Below, one piece after another: positions 44,707-53,505 of a DNA stretch of 64,000 bases. Source of the stretch: Pseudomonas sp. MYb60 (GTDB taxonomy: Bacteria > Pseudomonadota > Gammaproteobacteria > Pseudomonadales > Pseudomonadaceae); assembly GCF_002979555.1 (NCBI RefSeq), contig NZ_PCOZ01000001.1:186001-250000 (forward strand), in the 5' to 3' direction. The notes under the pieces were generated by a model, which ran no database searches, was not told the origin of the DNA, and worked only from the letters and a program-made list of their open reading frames with translations. Numbering within the stretch: position 1 is the first letter of the stretch; each line of letters opens with the position of its first letter. Both the position numbers and the translations under genes were made by a program.

Positions 44707-45471
44707 ATGAGCGAAGCAATCAAACAGCCTGTGAGCCCTGAAGGCATTATTCAGATGCAGGGCGTCAACAAGTGGTACGGCCAGTTCCACGTGTTGAAAG
44801 ACATCAACCTCAACGTCAAGCAGGGCGAGCGTATCGTGCTGTGCGGCCCGTCGGGTTCGGGCAAGTCCACCACCATCCGTTGCCTCAACCGCCTGGAAGA
44901 ACACCAGCAGGGTCGCATCGTGGTCGATGGCGTGGAGCTGACCAACGACCTCAAGCAGATCGAAGCGATCCGCCGCGAAGTCGGCATGGTGTTCCAGCAC
45001 TTCAACCTGTTCCCGCACCTGACCATCCTGCAGAACTGCACGCTGGCACCGATGTGGGTGCGCAAGATGCCCAAGCGCAAGGCTGAAGAAATTGCCATGC
45101 ACTACCTGGAGCGCGTGCGTATTCCGGAGCAGGCCCACAAGTTTCCGGGGCAGCTCTCTGGCGGGCAGCAACAGCGTGTGGCGATTGCCCGTGCACTGTG
45201 CATGAAGCCGAAAATCATGCTGTTCGATGAGCCGACCTCGGCACTCGACCCGGAGATGGTGAAGGAAGTGCTCGACACCATGATCGGCCTGGCCGAAGAC
45301 GGCATGACCATGTTGTGCGTGACCCACGAAATGGGCTTTGCCCGCACCGTGGCCAACCGCGTGATCTTCATGGACAAGGGCGAGATCGTGGAACAGGCGG
45401 CGCCGAACGACTTCTTCGACAACCCGCAGAATGACCGGACCAAGCTGTTCTTGAGCCAGATTTTGCATTGA
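44707..45471 (+). CDS. aapP: Amino-acid ABC transporter ATPase AapP
   Basis: ATPase of 254 aa: Walker [15 protein letters not shown]-loop [14 protein letters not shown], signature [15 protein letters not shown], Walker [15 protein letters not shown] and switch His in CVTHEMGFA. The ATG at 44707 follows TAGGAG; a longer in-frame frame inside aapM is not used. A terminator follows. Confidence 0.96.
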   Translation: MSEAIKQPVSPEGIIQMQGVNKWYGQFHVLKDINLNVKQGERIVLCGPSGSGKSTTIRCLNRLEEHQQGRIVVDGVELTNDLKQIEAIRREVGMVFQHFNLFPHLTILQNCTLAPMWVRKMPKRKAEEIAMHYLERVRIPEQAHKFPGQLSGGQQQRVAIARALCMKPKIMLFDEPTSALDPEMVKEVLDTMIGLAEDGMTMLCVTHEMGFARTVANRVIFMDKGEIVEQAAPNDFFDNPQNDRTKLFLSQILH

Positions 45472-45481
45472 TCGATGCGTG

Positions 45482-45519
45482 AATAAATAAACCCGGCCTG
45501 GTGCCGGGTTTATTTATTT
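45482..45519 (+). terminator. Rho-independent terminator of aapJQMP
   Basis: AATAAATAAACCCGGC and GCCGGGTTTATTTATT pair over 16 bases around a short CTGGT-type loop, ending in TTTT. Confidence 0.9.
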
Positions 45520-45646
45520 TGGCTAGCAGGCTTTTTTGCCGCTCAAGAAACCGGGGCCGTTGCTCTTGTAGGCACGTCCGAATAGGCTGTGGGAGATTTC
45601 ATCGAATAATTAGAGCAAGCGCCCCTCACTCTGCCGGCATGGATCA

Positions 45647-46921
45647 ATGACCCTCGAAGCCCCAACAACCCAACGCAAAACCAGGCAGGACGCACTGTTG
45701 ATTGACGCCGAAGCGGATGACGAGGTGGTGCAACACAGCCCGCCGCCGGTCAGTCGTCGATGGCTGTTGCTGCTGGGCCTGGTGTTGGTGGCGTTGAACC
45801 TGCGTCCGGCACTGTCAAGCCTGTCGCCGCTGCTGAGCGAAGTGTCGAACAGCCTGGGCCTGTCAGCCGCCAGGGCCGGCTTGCTGACGACGCTGCCGGT
45901 GCTGTGCCTGGGCCTGTTTGCACCGCTGGCTCCGATCCTGGCGCGGCGCTTTGGCGCCGAGCGCGTGGTGCTGGGCATTTTGCTGATGCTCGCCGCAGGC
46001 ATCCTCCTGCGCAGTTCGTTTGGCGAAACCGGGCTGTTCGCCGGCAGCCTGATTGCTGGTGCGAGCATCGGCATCATCGGCGTGCTGCTGCCGGGCATCG
46101 TCAAGCGCGACTTCGCCAAACAGGCCGGCGCCATGACCGGCGTCTATACCATGGCGCTGTGCCTGGGCGCGGCACTGGCGGCGGGGGCCACGGTGCCGTT
46201 GAGTCATTATTTCGGTGACAGCTGGAACATCGGCCTGGGCTTCTGGATGCTTCCTGCGCTGATGGCGGCCGTGTTCTGGCTGCCGCAAGTCGGCCAGAAA
46301 CAGGGGAGGCATACCGCGGCTTATCGGGTGAAGGGGCTGCTGCGCGACCCGCTGGCCTGGCAAGTTACCTTGTACATGGGCCTGCAATCCTCCCTGTCCT
46401 ACATCGTGTTTGGCTGGCTGCCGTCGATCCTGATTGGTCGGGGACTGAGCCCCACCGAAGCCGGATTGGCGTTGTCGGGTTCGATTATCATGCAACTGTT
46501 CAGCTCGCTGTCCGCACCGTGGCTGGCCACCCGTGGCAAGGACCAGCGCCTGGCCATTGTGGTGGTGATGGTGCTGACCCTGGTCGGGCTGTTCGGTTGC
46601 CTGTATGCGCCCATCGATGGCCTGTGGGGGTGGGCGATTCTGCTCGGCCTGGGGCAGGGCGGTACGTTCAGCCTGGCGCTGACCCTGATCGTGCTGCGCT
46701 CGCGAGACGCCCATGTGGCGTCCAACCTGTCGAGCATGGCCCAGGGCATCGGTTACACCGTAGCGTCCATGGGGCCGCTGGCAGTGGGCGTCCTGCACGA
46801 CTGGACCGGCGGCTGGGGCGCCACCGGTTGGGTATTCGGCGTGCTTGGCATCGGCGCCATCATCGCCGGTTGCGGTGCTGGCCGCGCCTTGTACGTCGGG
46901 GTGACCAGCGAGAAGGTCTGA
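45647..46921 (+). CDS. MFS transporter, CynX/NimT family
   Basis: Permease of 424 aa with about twelve hydrophobic helices after a 36-residue polar N-terminus. The family opening is LLLGLVLVALNLRPALSSLSPLL, with LLTTLPVLCLGLFAPLAPILARRFGAERV as the MFS loop 2-3 region and GVLLPGIVKRDFAK, the CynX-type motif. Relatives carry cyanate or other small anions and drugs; substrate not shown. Its stop is two bases from the convergent DUF1120 gene end. Confidence 0.88.
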   Translation: MTLEAPTTQRKTRQDALLIDAEADDEVVQHSPPPVSRRWLLLLGLVLVALNLRPALSSLSPLLSEVSNSLGLSAARAGLLTTLPVLCLGLFAPLAPILARRFGAERVVLGILLMLAAGILLRSSFGETGLFAGSLIAGASIGIIGVLLPGIVKRDFAKQAGAMTGVYTMALCLGAALAAGATVPLSHYFGDSWNIGLGFWMLPALMAAVFWLPQVGQKQGRHTAAYRVKGLLRDPLAWQVTLYMGLQSSLSYIVFGWLPSILIGRGLSPTEAGLALSGSIIMQLFSSLSAPWLATRGKDQRLAIVVVMVLTLVGLFGCLYAPIDGLWGWAILLGLGQGGTFSLALTLIVLRSRDAHVASNLSSMAQGIGYTVASMGPLAVGVLHDWTGGWGATGWVFGVLGIGAIIAGCGAGRALYVGVTSEKV

Positions 46922-46923
46922 CC

Positions 46924-47574
46924 TTACAGGTAGACCACCTCCAGCGTCGCCGACCCATCCATCGGCGTATCCACACTCAGGTCCAGGTTCTGCTTGGCGT
47001 TGATCACGGTCTCCAGGGTCAACGTGCTGCTCAGGTTCTGGATGGCCGAGGGACCGGACGTACTGCCGGCCACGTCGGTAAAGCCCAGCAAGCTGCGCGA
47101 ACCAATGTCGATCGGGTTCAAGTTCGCAGGGCGCCAGGCCACGCCACCGGTGGTCGACTCGGTGCCATAGACCACGGGCAAATCATCGACCACAGTCTGC
47201 TTGGGATCGAACTTCACCGAATACACGCCGATCTTGTTACCCGCAATGTCCAGCCCGAGGCCGTAGTAAATCTCGCTGTTGACGTGGGCCGTGCCGTCGC
47301 GGTTGTCGGCCATGCGCAAGGTGTAGCGTCCGGGGGCGTTGCAACTGACGGTCAAGGTCAGCGACTTGAGTGGCAGACGCGTGCCTGTGGTCTGATTGAG
47401 GTCCTTGCGGGAGATCTTGCCGAAGTCAATCAGGCCGCCGCCGGACAGGACGGGCGTGCAGGCCATCGGGGTGATCAGCCCACCCACGGTCAGCTCGGCG
47501 GTGGAAGCCGCTTGGGCCGGAAGGGCTCCGACCAGGCAGGCAAAAGCGGCAACAGCGATCAGATACGTTTTCAT
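46924..47574 (-). CDS. DUF1120 fimbrial subunit-like protein
   Basis: Secreted protein of 216 aa. Signal peptide MKTYLIAVAAFACLVGALPAQA, then the DUF1120 pattern ASTAELTVGGLITPMACTPV, DFGKISRKDL, TVSCNAPGRYTLRMADNRDG, YGLGLD and the C-terminal strand MDGSATLEVVYL with a penultimate Tyr, as in chaperone-usher pilins. One Cys pair (ACT/SCN). Its middle (ESTTGGVAW, STSGPSAIQNLSSTLTLE) is closest to the second domain of the adjacent two-domain subunit. Last gene of the fimbrial operon. Confidence 0.85.
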   Translation of the reverse strand: MKTYLIAVAAFACLVGALPAQAASTAELTVGGLITPMACTPVLSGGGLIDFGKISRKDLNQTTGTRLPLKSLTLTVSCNAPGRYTLRMADNRDGTAHVNSEIYYGLGLDIAGNKIGVYSVKFDPKQTVVDDLPVVYGTESTTGGVAWRPANLNPIDIGSRSLLGFTDVAGSTSGPSAIQNLSSTLTLETVINAKQNLDLSVDTPMDGSATLEVVYL

Positions 47575-47584
47575 GGGGCAACTC

Positions 47585-48202
47585 CTACAGATAGTTCATG
47601 GACAAGGTGACGGAACCGTCGATGGGCAATGCTTCGGTCAGCGGCAGCGTGTTGGCAGGGGCGACGGTCGGCGAGATCTGCAGGTCGGCGTTGAGTTGCT
47701 GAATGGGCACCGGGACGAACGAGGAGGATGTCGCGGCAAACGACGTGAGAAAGTAGTGCGACATCAGGCTTATGGGCGCCCAAGTACCGGGGCCGCTCGA
47801 ACCAATGGGATGCACGCCGGTACCGTCCGCCACGATCGCTAGCAGGCGCAATTGCACGTAGCCAAGCTTCTTGTCACCGCTGACCAGCCCCAGCCCAAAG
47901 TTAGTGGAAAAGTCGTTGTAGCTTGAGCCCAGGCGATTATCCCGAGGCTCCAGTGCCAACAGCGTCAACGCCTCGCAGGTGATCGCCAATTGCAGGTTGT
48001 GAACAGGCAGTTTGGTCGGCTGATCGAGGTTCAGATCACTGACGGGAATCTTGCCCAGGTCATACTGGCCACCGCTGGAAAGCGTGGGCTCACATGCGCT
48101 GGGGGTGATGTGCCCGGTGACGTTCAGGTCAACACTTGATGCGGCGTGCGCGCCTGTACTCAGCCAGACACACGCGCTCAGCTGGATCAGAATCGGTTTC
48201 AT
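47585..48202 (-). CDS. DUF1120 fimbrial subunit-like protein
   Basis: Pilin-like protein of 205 aa. Signal peptide MKPILIQLSACVWLSTGAHA, then ASSVDLNVTGHITPSACEPT, DLGKIPVSDLN, ITCEALTLLALEPRDNRLGS, GLGLVSGDKKLGY and C-terminal DGSVTLSMNYL with penultimate Tyr. ATG at 48202 (a TTG two codons earlier is unlikely). Lies 11 bases before the last operon gene and about 10 after the two-domain subunit. Confidence 0.85.
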   Translation of the reverse strand: MKPILIQLSACVWLSTGAHAASSVDLNVTGHITPSACEPTLSSGGQYDLGKIPVSDLNLDQPTKLPVHNLQLAITCEALTLLALEPRDNRLGSSYNDFSTNFGLGLVSGDKKLGYVQLRLLAIVADGTGVHPIGSSGPGTWAPISLMSHYFLTSFAATSSSFVPVPIQQLNADLQISPTVAPANTLPLTEALPIDGSVTLSMNYL

Positions 48203-48211
48203 GGTCAATGC

Positions 48212-49342
48212 CTATAAGTAGATGATTTCGAGGGTGCCCGAACCGTCGAGCCGCACCTCGTTGCCCAGATCCAGCGAACCCAGCGGCGCGATGACCGCCT
48301 CCAGGCTCAGCGTGGCATTGAGGGTTTGAATGGCACTGGGGCCGCTGCTGGTGCCGGAGGTGGCGCTGAACCCGAGGAACCGGGTAGCGCCGATGGCCGC
48401 GATGCGGGCGTTGGCAATGCTCCAGGACATCCCGCCGGTGGTGGAGTCGGTTTGAAACACCTGGGCGAAGCTGTCAGTGGTGATGTGTGCCGGGTCGAAC
48501 AACAGCCGATAACGGCCGATTTTCTGTTGGCGGCTGTCCAGGCCCAGGCCGTAGGTGCGCTCATCGGCAATGCCGGTGGCCGAGCCTTGACGGTTGTCCT
48601 GCATGCGCACGGCGAACAGGGCCGGTGCATCGCAGTTCACGGTGAGTGACAGCGGGCGTGGCGCCAGCGGTGTGTCTTTGTCGATATTCAGGTCACTGAC
48701 CGACAACTTGCCCAGCTCGACGTGGCCGCCGTTGGACAAGGTTGGCGTACACGCCATCGGCGCAAAGCGAGCCTGCAGCCGCAGTTCCCGTGAGCGCCCG
48801 GCAGCAAGGGCATCGAACAGCCCGGTGGCGTCCCAGATGACCGCGTCGCGCACACGGGTCGCGGCCTCAGTGGCCCAAGCGCTGGCGTCGATCTGCAACG
48901 ACAGATTGCGCCCGCTTATTGCGACCCCGCCACGCATTGGCACAACGCCGTGGTCTGGTTGCCATTGCAGTTCGGCACCGGAAGTGGAGGGCGCCTGCCC
49001 CGACCCGCTGATCGCTCCCAATTCCACCGCCTGCCCGTCGAGCACGGCATCGCGTACACGCAGGCCGTAACTGCCGCGCTCGGTAAAGCGAAAGCGCTCG
49101 CTCCCTGCCCCCTGCGCCCGATAGAACAGGCTCATGTCCGTGGGCTGTGGGCAGTTCAGCGTGAGGCTGATCCGTCGCTCTCCCAGCAGTCGATCGGGAG
49201 TGGGGGCCAGGCTGATTGAGCGGTTCATCAGACCGAAGTCCACCTGCGCCTGGCTGAGGCTGAGCTGGCAGTCTTGCGTGGCCCAGGCATGAGGGCTCAA
49301 CAGTGCAAAACTCAACAGGTACAACGCGGGGTTCAAGCCCAT
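48212..49342 (-). CDS. Two-domain DUF1120 subunit, probable tip adhesin
   Basis: About 376 aa. Signal peptide MGLNPALYLLSFALLSPHAWA. An N-terminal domain of about 190 residues (DCQLSLSQAQVDFGLMNRSI, RISLTLNCPQPTDMSLFYRA) is followed by a full DUF1120 pilin domain (MACTPTLSNGGHVELGKLSV, TVNCDAPALFAVRMQDNRQG, LDGSGTLEIIYL). A pilin domain behind an extra lectin-like domain is the plan of FimH-type tip adhesins. Start: ATG 49342 has AGGA eight bases upstream; ATG 49357 overlaps the usher stop. Encoded directly after the usher. Adhesin role is inference. Confidence 0.78.
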   Translation of the reverse strand: MGLNPALYLLSFALLSPHAWATQDCQLSLSQAQVDFGLMNRSISLAPTPDRLLGERRISLTLNCPQPTDMSLFYRAQGAGSERFRFTERGSYGLRVRDAVLDGQAVELGAISGSGQAPSTSGAELQWQPDHGVVPMRGGVAISGRNLSLQIDASAWATEAATRVRDAVIWDATGLFDALAAGRSRELRLQARFAPMACTPTLSNGGHVELGKLSVSDLNIDKDTPLAPRPLSLTVNCDAPALFAVRMQDNRQGSATGIADERTYGLGLDSRQQKIGRYRLLFDPAHITTDSFAQVFQTDSTTGGMSWSIANARIAAIGATRFLGFSATSGTSSGPSAIQTLNATLSLEAVIAPLGSLDLGNEVRLDGSGTLEIIYL

Positions 49343-49353
49343 TGTGGAAGTCC

Positions 49354-51804
49354 TCATGGCAGACGGCACCGGGCCGGCGCGGTTTCGAAATACACCTCGG
49401 TGTCCGCGTCGCTGGGCAGTTCGAACTCCAGGCGGCAGCGGGGTTGAGCTGGAGGCTTGACCCACAAAGGGCGAGGGTCGAGCACGTCAGGCAGGAATAC
49501 CTGGCTGCCCTCCTGCACGAGGGTGACGAACTCGCCGTCTGCGGTGCTCACGCTTGCGCCGCGGGGTAACGGTTCGCCGGTGTCGGTGCTCACCTTGAGC
49601 AACGCTCGGCGGGTGAGGGCGACACCAAAGTGCACGCTGTCCACCGCGCCGCGACCGGCAGCGATCACCGCCAGGCCGTTGTGGATATCGGCATTGCGCG
49701 GCAACGAACGCGTTTGCACTTCCACCGGGCTGCGACCATAGGCGTTGAGTTGGGGGACCACAGCCTGGCCTTGCCAGTCGGTCCAGACCGGGCCGCTCGG
49801 GGTGGTGACCTTGACCCCGGCCATGTCACCCACCGACATCAGCGCAAAGGTGTCGCGTATCGGGTATGGCGAGAACGTCACGCCGTCGCCGTGCACCACC
49901 ATGCCGCCACGGGCACCGCCCTGGTAATTGGAGCGCTGGTTGTCGCTGCGGGTGTAGTTGAAATCCAGCTGGCTGTACCACGGCAGCGCCGACACGCCGA
50001 GGGACGACTCCACCTCGCGGTCGCGGCTGTCGCGTTCCACGCCCACCCGGTAGCTCAGTTGATCGTTGAGTTGCTCGCTCAGGCCTGCGCCGAGGCGATG
50101 TTCTCCACCACTGTTGCGCGCCCAGGCACGCCCGCGGCGGTTTTCACCCAGCGGTACGCTGATGTTCAGGTACACGCTGTCATCGTTCTGCTGGCGACCG
50201 CCCACCTGCCATTCAGCACTGGCCGACACCGACACCCGGCCGAAGCTGGTGCCCCAGGACGCCAGCGCACGGCTGCTGCTTTCGCCGCTGTACGACGCGG
50301 TGCGCGAGACCCCGGCACTGAACGCCCCGAGTGTCGGGTGCGCCCAGGACGCCGTGACGCTTTGCTGGTCGCGGTAGCGCGAGCGCTGTTGGTCACGGCT
50401 GTTGCCGACGTAGGTTGAATCCTCCAGGTCCCGGTAGCCTTGGGAGCGCCAGGAACCGGCGGTGCTCACCGCCCAGCGCTCGCTCAAGCGCTGGGACCAG
50501 GACAGGTCCGTCTGCACCCCGCGCTCGACGCCATCCCGACTGGCCTGGGCCGCCTGCGCGGTGAACTGCAACTGGCTGTCCTGCCAGGGTAACCAACCGA
50601 GGTTGACCCCCGCCGAGCGATAGGCGTCCGCTACCAGCACGCCTCCTCCCAGGCTGACTTGCGGGTGCACGGTGCCGCTCCAGCCACCGCTGACCACCCA
50701 GGGCTCCTCGCCTTCACTGTCGCCGATCTGCCGCACGCGCCCAGCGGCAACCGAATAGCCCGGCGCAGGCAAGCCCAGGCCCAGCATGCCGGCGGGTATC
50801 GTGAAGCGGCGTTCTTCGCCGGTGGTCTCCTTGATCGTGACCTCCACGTCAGAGCGGCTGTTCAAGCGCCGCACATCGCTCAAGGCAAAGGGGCCAGCCG
50901 GCACCACGGTGGAGTGGATCAAGGCGCCGTTCTGGCGGATTTCCACCTGGGCCGGGCTGTTGGCGATGCCGGTGATGGTCGCGCCCTGGTCCTGGTCTTG
51001 CAGCGCGGTTTCGGTCAGCACCTGGGCGCCGGTGATTTGAGTGCCGGCCAGCACAGGGTTGTAGAGGCTGATCTGGCCGGCCTGCAACACCGCCTGTTGC
51101 TCAGCGAACGTGCGCTGGGCATAGGCATCCAGATGCGTGGTGCGGGTGCTGTTGTCTTGCCAGGTCTTGACCTGCCGGCTGCGCACGATCCAGTCACCGG
51201 CATTGAACCCCACTTCAGTGTTGGCCGAACCGAAGCGGCTGGTGTCGTCGCCAAACTCGTTGTAAAGCCCGGTGAGGTCGTAGTTGAGCAGGCCCGCGAA
51301 GCCGCCGGTCTGGTAGCCGGAGACATCCTGCTGCGCCGGGCGCAAGGCATCGGTCGGCACCACCAGGGCCAGGCTCAGGCTGGCGGGGTCTTGCTCGATT
51401 ACCGTTTGCGGGTAGCGCTCGATGAAGGCGTGGCACAGCGTGTCCAGGGCCTCATCGGGCACCATCAGGTTTGCCGCATCAAGCAGGGCGCGGTTGAAAC
51501 AGAGCGCGCCCTGGCGGTCGAAAGTCACGTCGATGCGGCCCCGACGCTGGCCGTTGACGTTCAGGTTTACGGCATGTCGGCCTGCCGCGAAGCGCGGAGC
51601 TTCCAGCAGCAGGTTGGCGAGTTCCGGGTCAATGCCGCGCCGGGACAGGGTTTGGGGGTCGAAGGAACCGGCGATCAGGTCGCCGCTTGCCAGCGCCGCT
51701 GCGCAAGGCAGTGTGCCGCCCAGGGTCAAGGCCAGCCCCGCCAGTATTTTTTGTACCTGGCGCGGTGAAACGCCAGGCACGGCAGCGCCGTCGCGGTCAG
51801 TCAT
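49354..51804 (-). CDS. Chaperone-usher outer-membrane usher protein
   Basis: Usher of 816 aa forming the outer-membrane pore for subunit export. N-terminal domain GDLIAGSFDPQTLSRRGIDPELA with later VNGQRRGRIDVTFD, then the middle beta-barrel with plug (SDVRRLNSRSDVEVTIKETTG, PAGMLGLGLPAPGYSVAAG), and C-terminal domains (GVALTRRALLKVSTDTGEPLPRGA, CRLEFELP). Signal region VQKILAGLALTLGGTLPCAAA after a polar N-terminus. ATG 51804 is chosen over a GTG four codons earlier. The only usher of the cluster. Slightly short for a FimD-type usher (about 830-880). Confidence 0.92.
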   Translation of the reverse strand: MTDRDGAAVPGVSPRQVQKILAGLALTLGGTLPCAAALASGDLIAGSFDPQTLSRRGIDPELANLLLEAPRFAAGRHAVNLNVNGQRRGRIDVTFDRQGALCFNRALLDAANLMVPDEALDTLCHAFIERYPQTVIEQDPASLSLALVVPTDALRPAQQDVSGYQTGGFAGLLNYDLTGLYNEFGDDTSRFGSANTEVGFNAGDWIVRSRQVKTWQDNSTRTTHLDAYAQRTFAEQQAVLQAGQISLYNPVLAGTQITGAQVLTETALQDQDQGATITGIANSPAQVEIRQNGALIHSTVVPAGPFALSDVRRLNSRSDVEVTIKETTGEERRFTIPAGMLGLGLPAPGYSVAAGRVRQIGDSEGEEPWVVSGGWSGTVHPQVSLGGGVLVADAYRSAGVNLGWLPWQDSQLQFTAQAAQASRDGVERGVQTDLSWSQRLSERWAVSTAGSWRSQGYRDLEDSTYVGNSRDQQRSRYRDQQSVTASWAHPTLGAFSAGVSRTASYSGESSSRALASWGTSFGRVSVSASAEWQVGGRQQNDDSVYLNISVPLGENRRGRAWARNSGGEHRLGAGLSEQLNDQLSYRVGVERDSRDREVESSLGVSALPWYSQLDFNYTRSDNQRSNYQGGARGGMVVHGDGVTFSPYPIRDTFALMSVGDMAGVKVTTPSGPVWTDWQGQAVVPQLNAYGRSPVEVQTRSLPRNADIHNGLAVIAAGRGAVDSVHFGVALTRRALLKVSTDTGEPLPRGASVSTADGEFVTLVQEGSQVFLPDVLDPRPLWVKPPAQPRCRLEFELPSDADTEVYFETAPARCRLP

Positions 51805-51896
51805 TGCTGTGCTCACAAGGTCATACTCAAGTGTTGTGGCCGGCTCAATCTGTCGTCGAGTCAGGCCTTCCGGTGGCCTTGGCAGGCCACTCTTTT

Positions 51897-52634
51897 TTAT
51901 AGGCTGATCGGTGCTTCGTATGGCGCCACGGCAAAGCCATAGACGGTGGCCGGCTGCAACTGCACGCGTTGCGCATGGCTGCTGCTGGCCGTCACTTTCA
52001 GGGTTTCACCCGGCAATACATAGGTGCGCGGCAAGAGCGCCGAACCGCCGCCCGGCAACAGTTTCAGCTCCTGGGCCAAGCGCACCACATAAGCCGTGGG
52101 GTTGTGCACGCTCAATTGATCGCTGCTCAAGCGCCACTCCAACCCTGTCCAAGGCGTGCGATTGGGCGCCAGGCCCTTGGGGTGCAGGATCACCGGCAGG
52201 TTCTGGCGCACCGTCACGCCCACGCGGGCGTGACCGGCCTGGGCCGAGGTCCGGCCCTGTGGCATGCCTTCGAAAATCACCCGTTTCAACCGCTGTGTCG
52301 TCAGCGGCTCGGACGATTGCAGGATGAAGCGGATGAGCTGGCTCTTCGCCGGTTCGACCCTGGCCAGTGGCGGGGTCACGAACAGCAGCGAGGCCTGGTC
52401 TTCGGGGATGTCTTCGAGTGTCACGTGCAACAACGCCAATTTGTCATCGGTGTTGGTCACCGTGACCGTCGCTTCGCCATCGGCTTCGTTGACAATCACC
52501 ACTGACGTGTCGGGCACCATGCCGTCAGCCAGCACCAGCGCAGGTGCGCTCAGTGTCAGGGCCAATGCGCTCAGGTAAACACCGACATAGCGGACGAACG
52601 TGAACGCTCGCGTCATAAAGGGCAGGGGATTCAT
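51897..52634 (-). CDS. Fimbrial periplasmic chaperone, PapD-like
   Basis: Chaperone of 245 aa that completes subunit folds by donor-strand addition. Signal region YVGVYLSALALTLSAPALVLA. PapD-like features: TVTVTNTDDKLALLHVTLED, FVTPPLARVEPAKSQLIRFI (G1-type strand region), RVGVTVRQNLPVILHPKGL (usual IKLFYRP region changed to LPVILHPK) and a second Ig domain with LSVHNPTAYVVRLAQELKLLP. Starts two bases after the upstream DUF1120 gene and ends 93 bases before the usher. Confidence 0.9.
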   Translation of the reverse strand: MNPLPFMTRAFTFVRYVGVYLSALALTLSAPALVLADGMVPDTSVVIVNEADGEATVTVTNTDDKLALLHVTLEDIPEDQASLLFVTPPLARVEPAKSQLIRFILQSSEPLTTQRLKRVIFEGMPQGRTSAQAGHARVGVTVRQNLPVILHPKGLAPNRTPWTGLEWRLSSDQLSVHNPTAYVVRLAQELKLLPGGGSALLPRTYVLPGETLKVTASSSHAQRVQLQPATVYGFAVAPYEAPISL

Positions 52635-52636
52635 GG

Positions 52637-53266
52637 TTACAGGTACCTCAGGTCAAGCACGATGGAACCGTCCAGCGGCACCTCCTGCTTGAGGGTCAAA
52701 TAGGCGGCAGCGTTGATGGAGGTGTTGATGTGCAGGCTCGCAGTGATCAGGCGATGCGGTTCCGGCACCAGCGTGCCCGGTCGGGCAAAGCCCATGTAAT
52801 TGTCCGGGTAAGCATTGGTTTCCGGAAACCAGGTCAGGCCTTGGTTACTGGAGGCCAGGACCAGCACGCGCTGGCCGTCCCCCATCACCTCGCGAAATGC
52901 CAGGGAGACGGTGCCCAGGCGTTCTGTCGGAGCGTGAATGTTCTTGCCCAGCCCGTAATAAAACCCGGGCCCCAGGGATGAGTCTGCGCGGTTGTCCAGG
53001 CCGACCAGCACAAACAGCACGGGTTCGTTGCAGCTCACCGTCAGGTCCAGAGCCTGCATCGGCAAGGCGCTGTATTCGTATTGGTTGAGGCTGCGTGCCG
53101 GCACCATGCCGTGGTCGACAATGCCGTTGGCCGACAAGGTCGATGTGCAAGCGCTGGGGGTAATCAGGCCAGTGACGTTCAGCACAGTGCTGGACGATGC
53201 CATCGCCATGGGCCCGGCGCTCAGCAGGCAAAACAGGGCAAAAAGGCGTGGAGGGCGGTTTTTCAT
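52637..53266 (-). CDS. DUF1120 fimbrial subunit-like protein
   Basis: Pilin-like protein of 209 aa encoded directly before the chaperone. Signal peptide ends near GPMAMA-SS. Pattern: SSTVLNVTGLITPSACTSTL, DHGMVPARSLNQ (in place of DYGKISAKDL), TVSCNEPVLFVLVGLDNRAD, YGLGKNI and C-terminal LDGSIVLDLRYL. It is the most divergent single-domain member, which may mark an initiator or adaptor subunit. Confidence 0.83.
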   Translation of the reverse strand: MKNRPPRLFALFCLLSAGPMAMASSSTVLNVTGLITPSACTSTLSANGIVDHGMVPARSLNQYEYSALPMQALDLTVSCNEPVLFVLVGLDNRADSSLGPGFYYGLGKNIHAPTERLGTVSLAFREVMGDGQRVLVLASSNQGLTWFPETNAYPDNYMGFARPGTLVPEPHRLITASLHINTSINAAAYLTLKQEVPLDGSIVLDLRYL

Positions 53267-53316
53267 GAAGTAGGCTCACCGAGTGCCGGGGTTAGAAGGC
53301 GGGACGTTTCATGACG

Positions 53317-53430
53317 TCAGACGTAAATCAGCGGCAACGTCACGGAACCGTCGACTTTTACCTCGTTGCTCAGCGTCAGCTGGTTGGCCGGGGCGATACG
53401 GGCGCTTACGCGCAGATCGGCGGAGTAGTG
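53317..53430 (-). pseudogene. Relic of a DUF1120 gene: only the last 36 codons remain
   Basis: Minus-strand reading gives YSADLRVSARIAPANQL followed by TLSNEVKVDGSVTLPLIYV and a TGA stop at 53317-53319. This lines up with the C-terminus of the next gene upstream (ADLVVHPSIAPTSQL ... DGSVTVTVRYL). An in-frame stop lies just before it (53431-53433), and no start codon or upstream part is present. It is therefore a 3' fragment left by deletion of a ninth DUF1120 gene, not an expressed gene. Confidence 0.85.
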
Positions 53431-53474
53431 TCATGGCGAGTTCAATTCCTTAGGGTCAAGACAATCCGCCAGAA

Positions 53475-53491
53475 GGGGCAGCCAATGCCCC
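53475..53491 (-). terminator. Hairpin after the third subunit gene of the operon
   Basis: GGGGCA-GCCAA-TGCCCC, extendable with flanking CCAG/CTGG bases, lies 15 bases after the stop of the 53506 gene on the transcript side. There is no U-run. It could protect the three upstream subunit messages or limit readthrough to the chaperone and usher genes. Confidence 0.5.
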
Positions 53492-53505
53492 TGGCAGAAA
53501 AGCGT

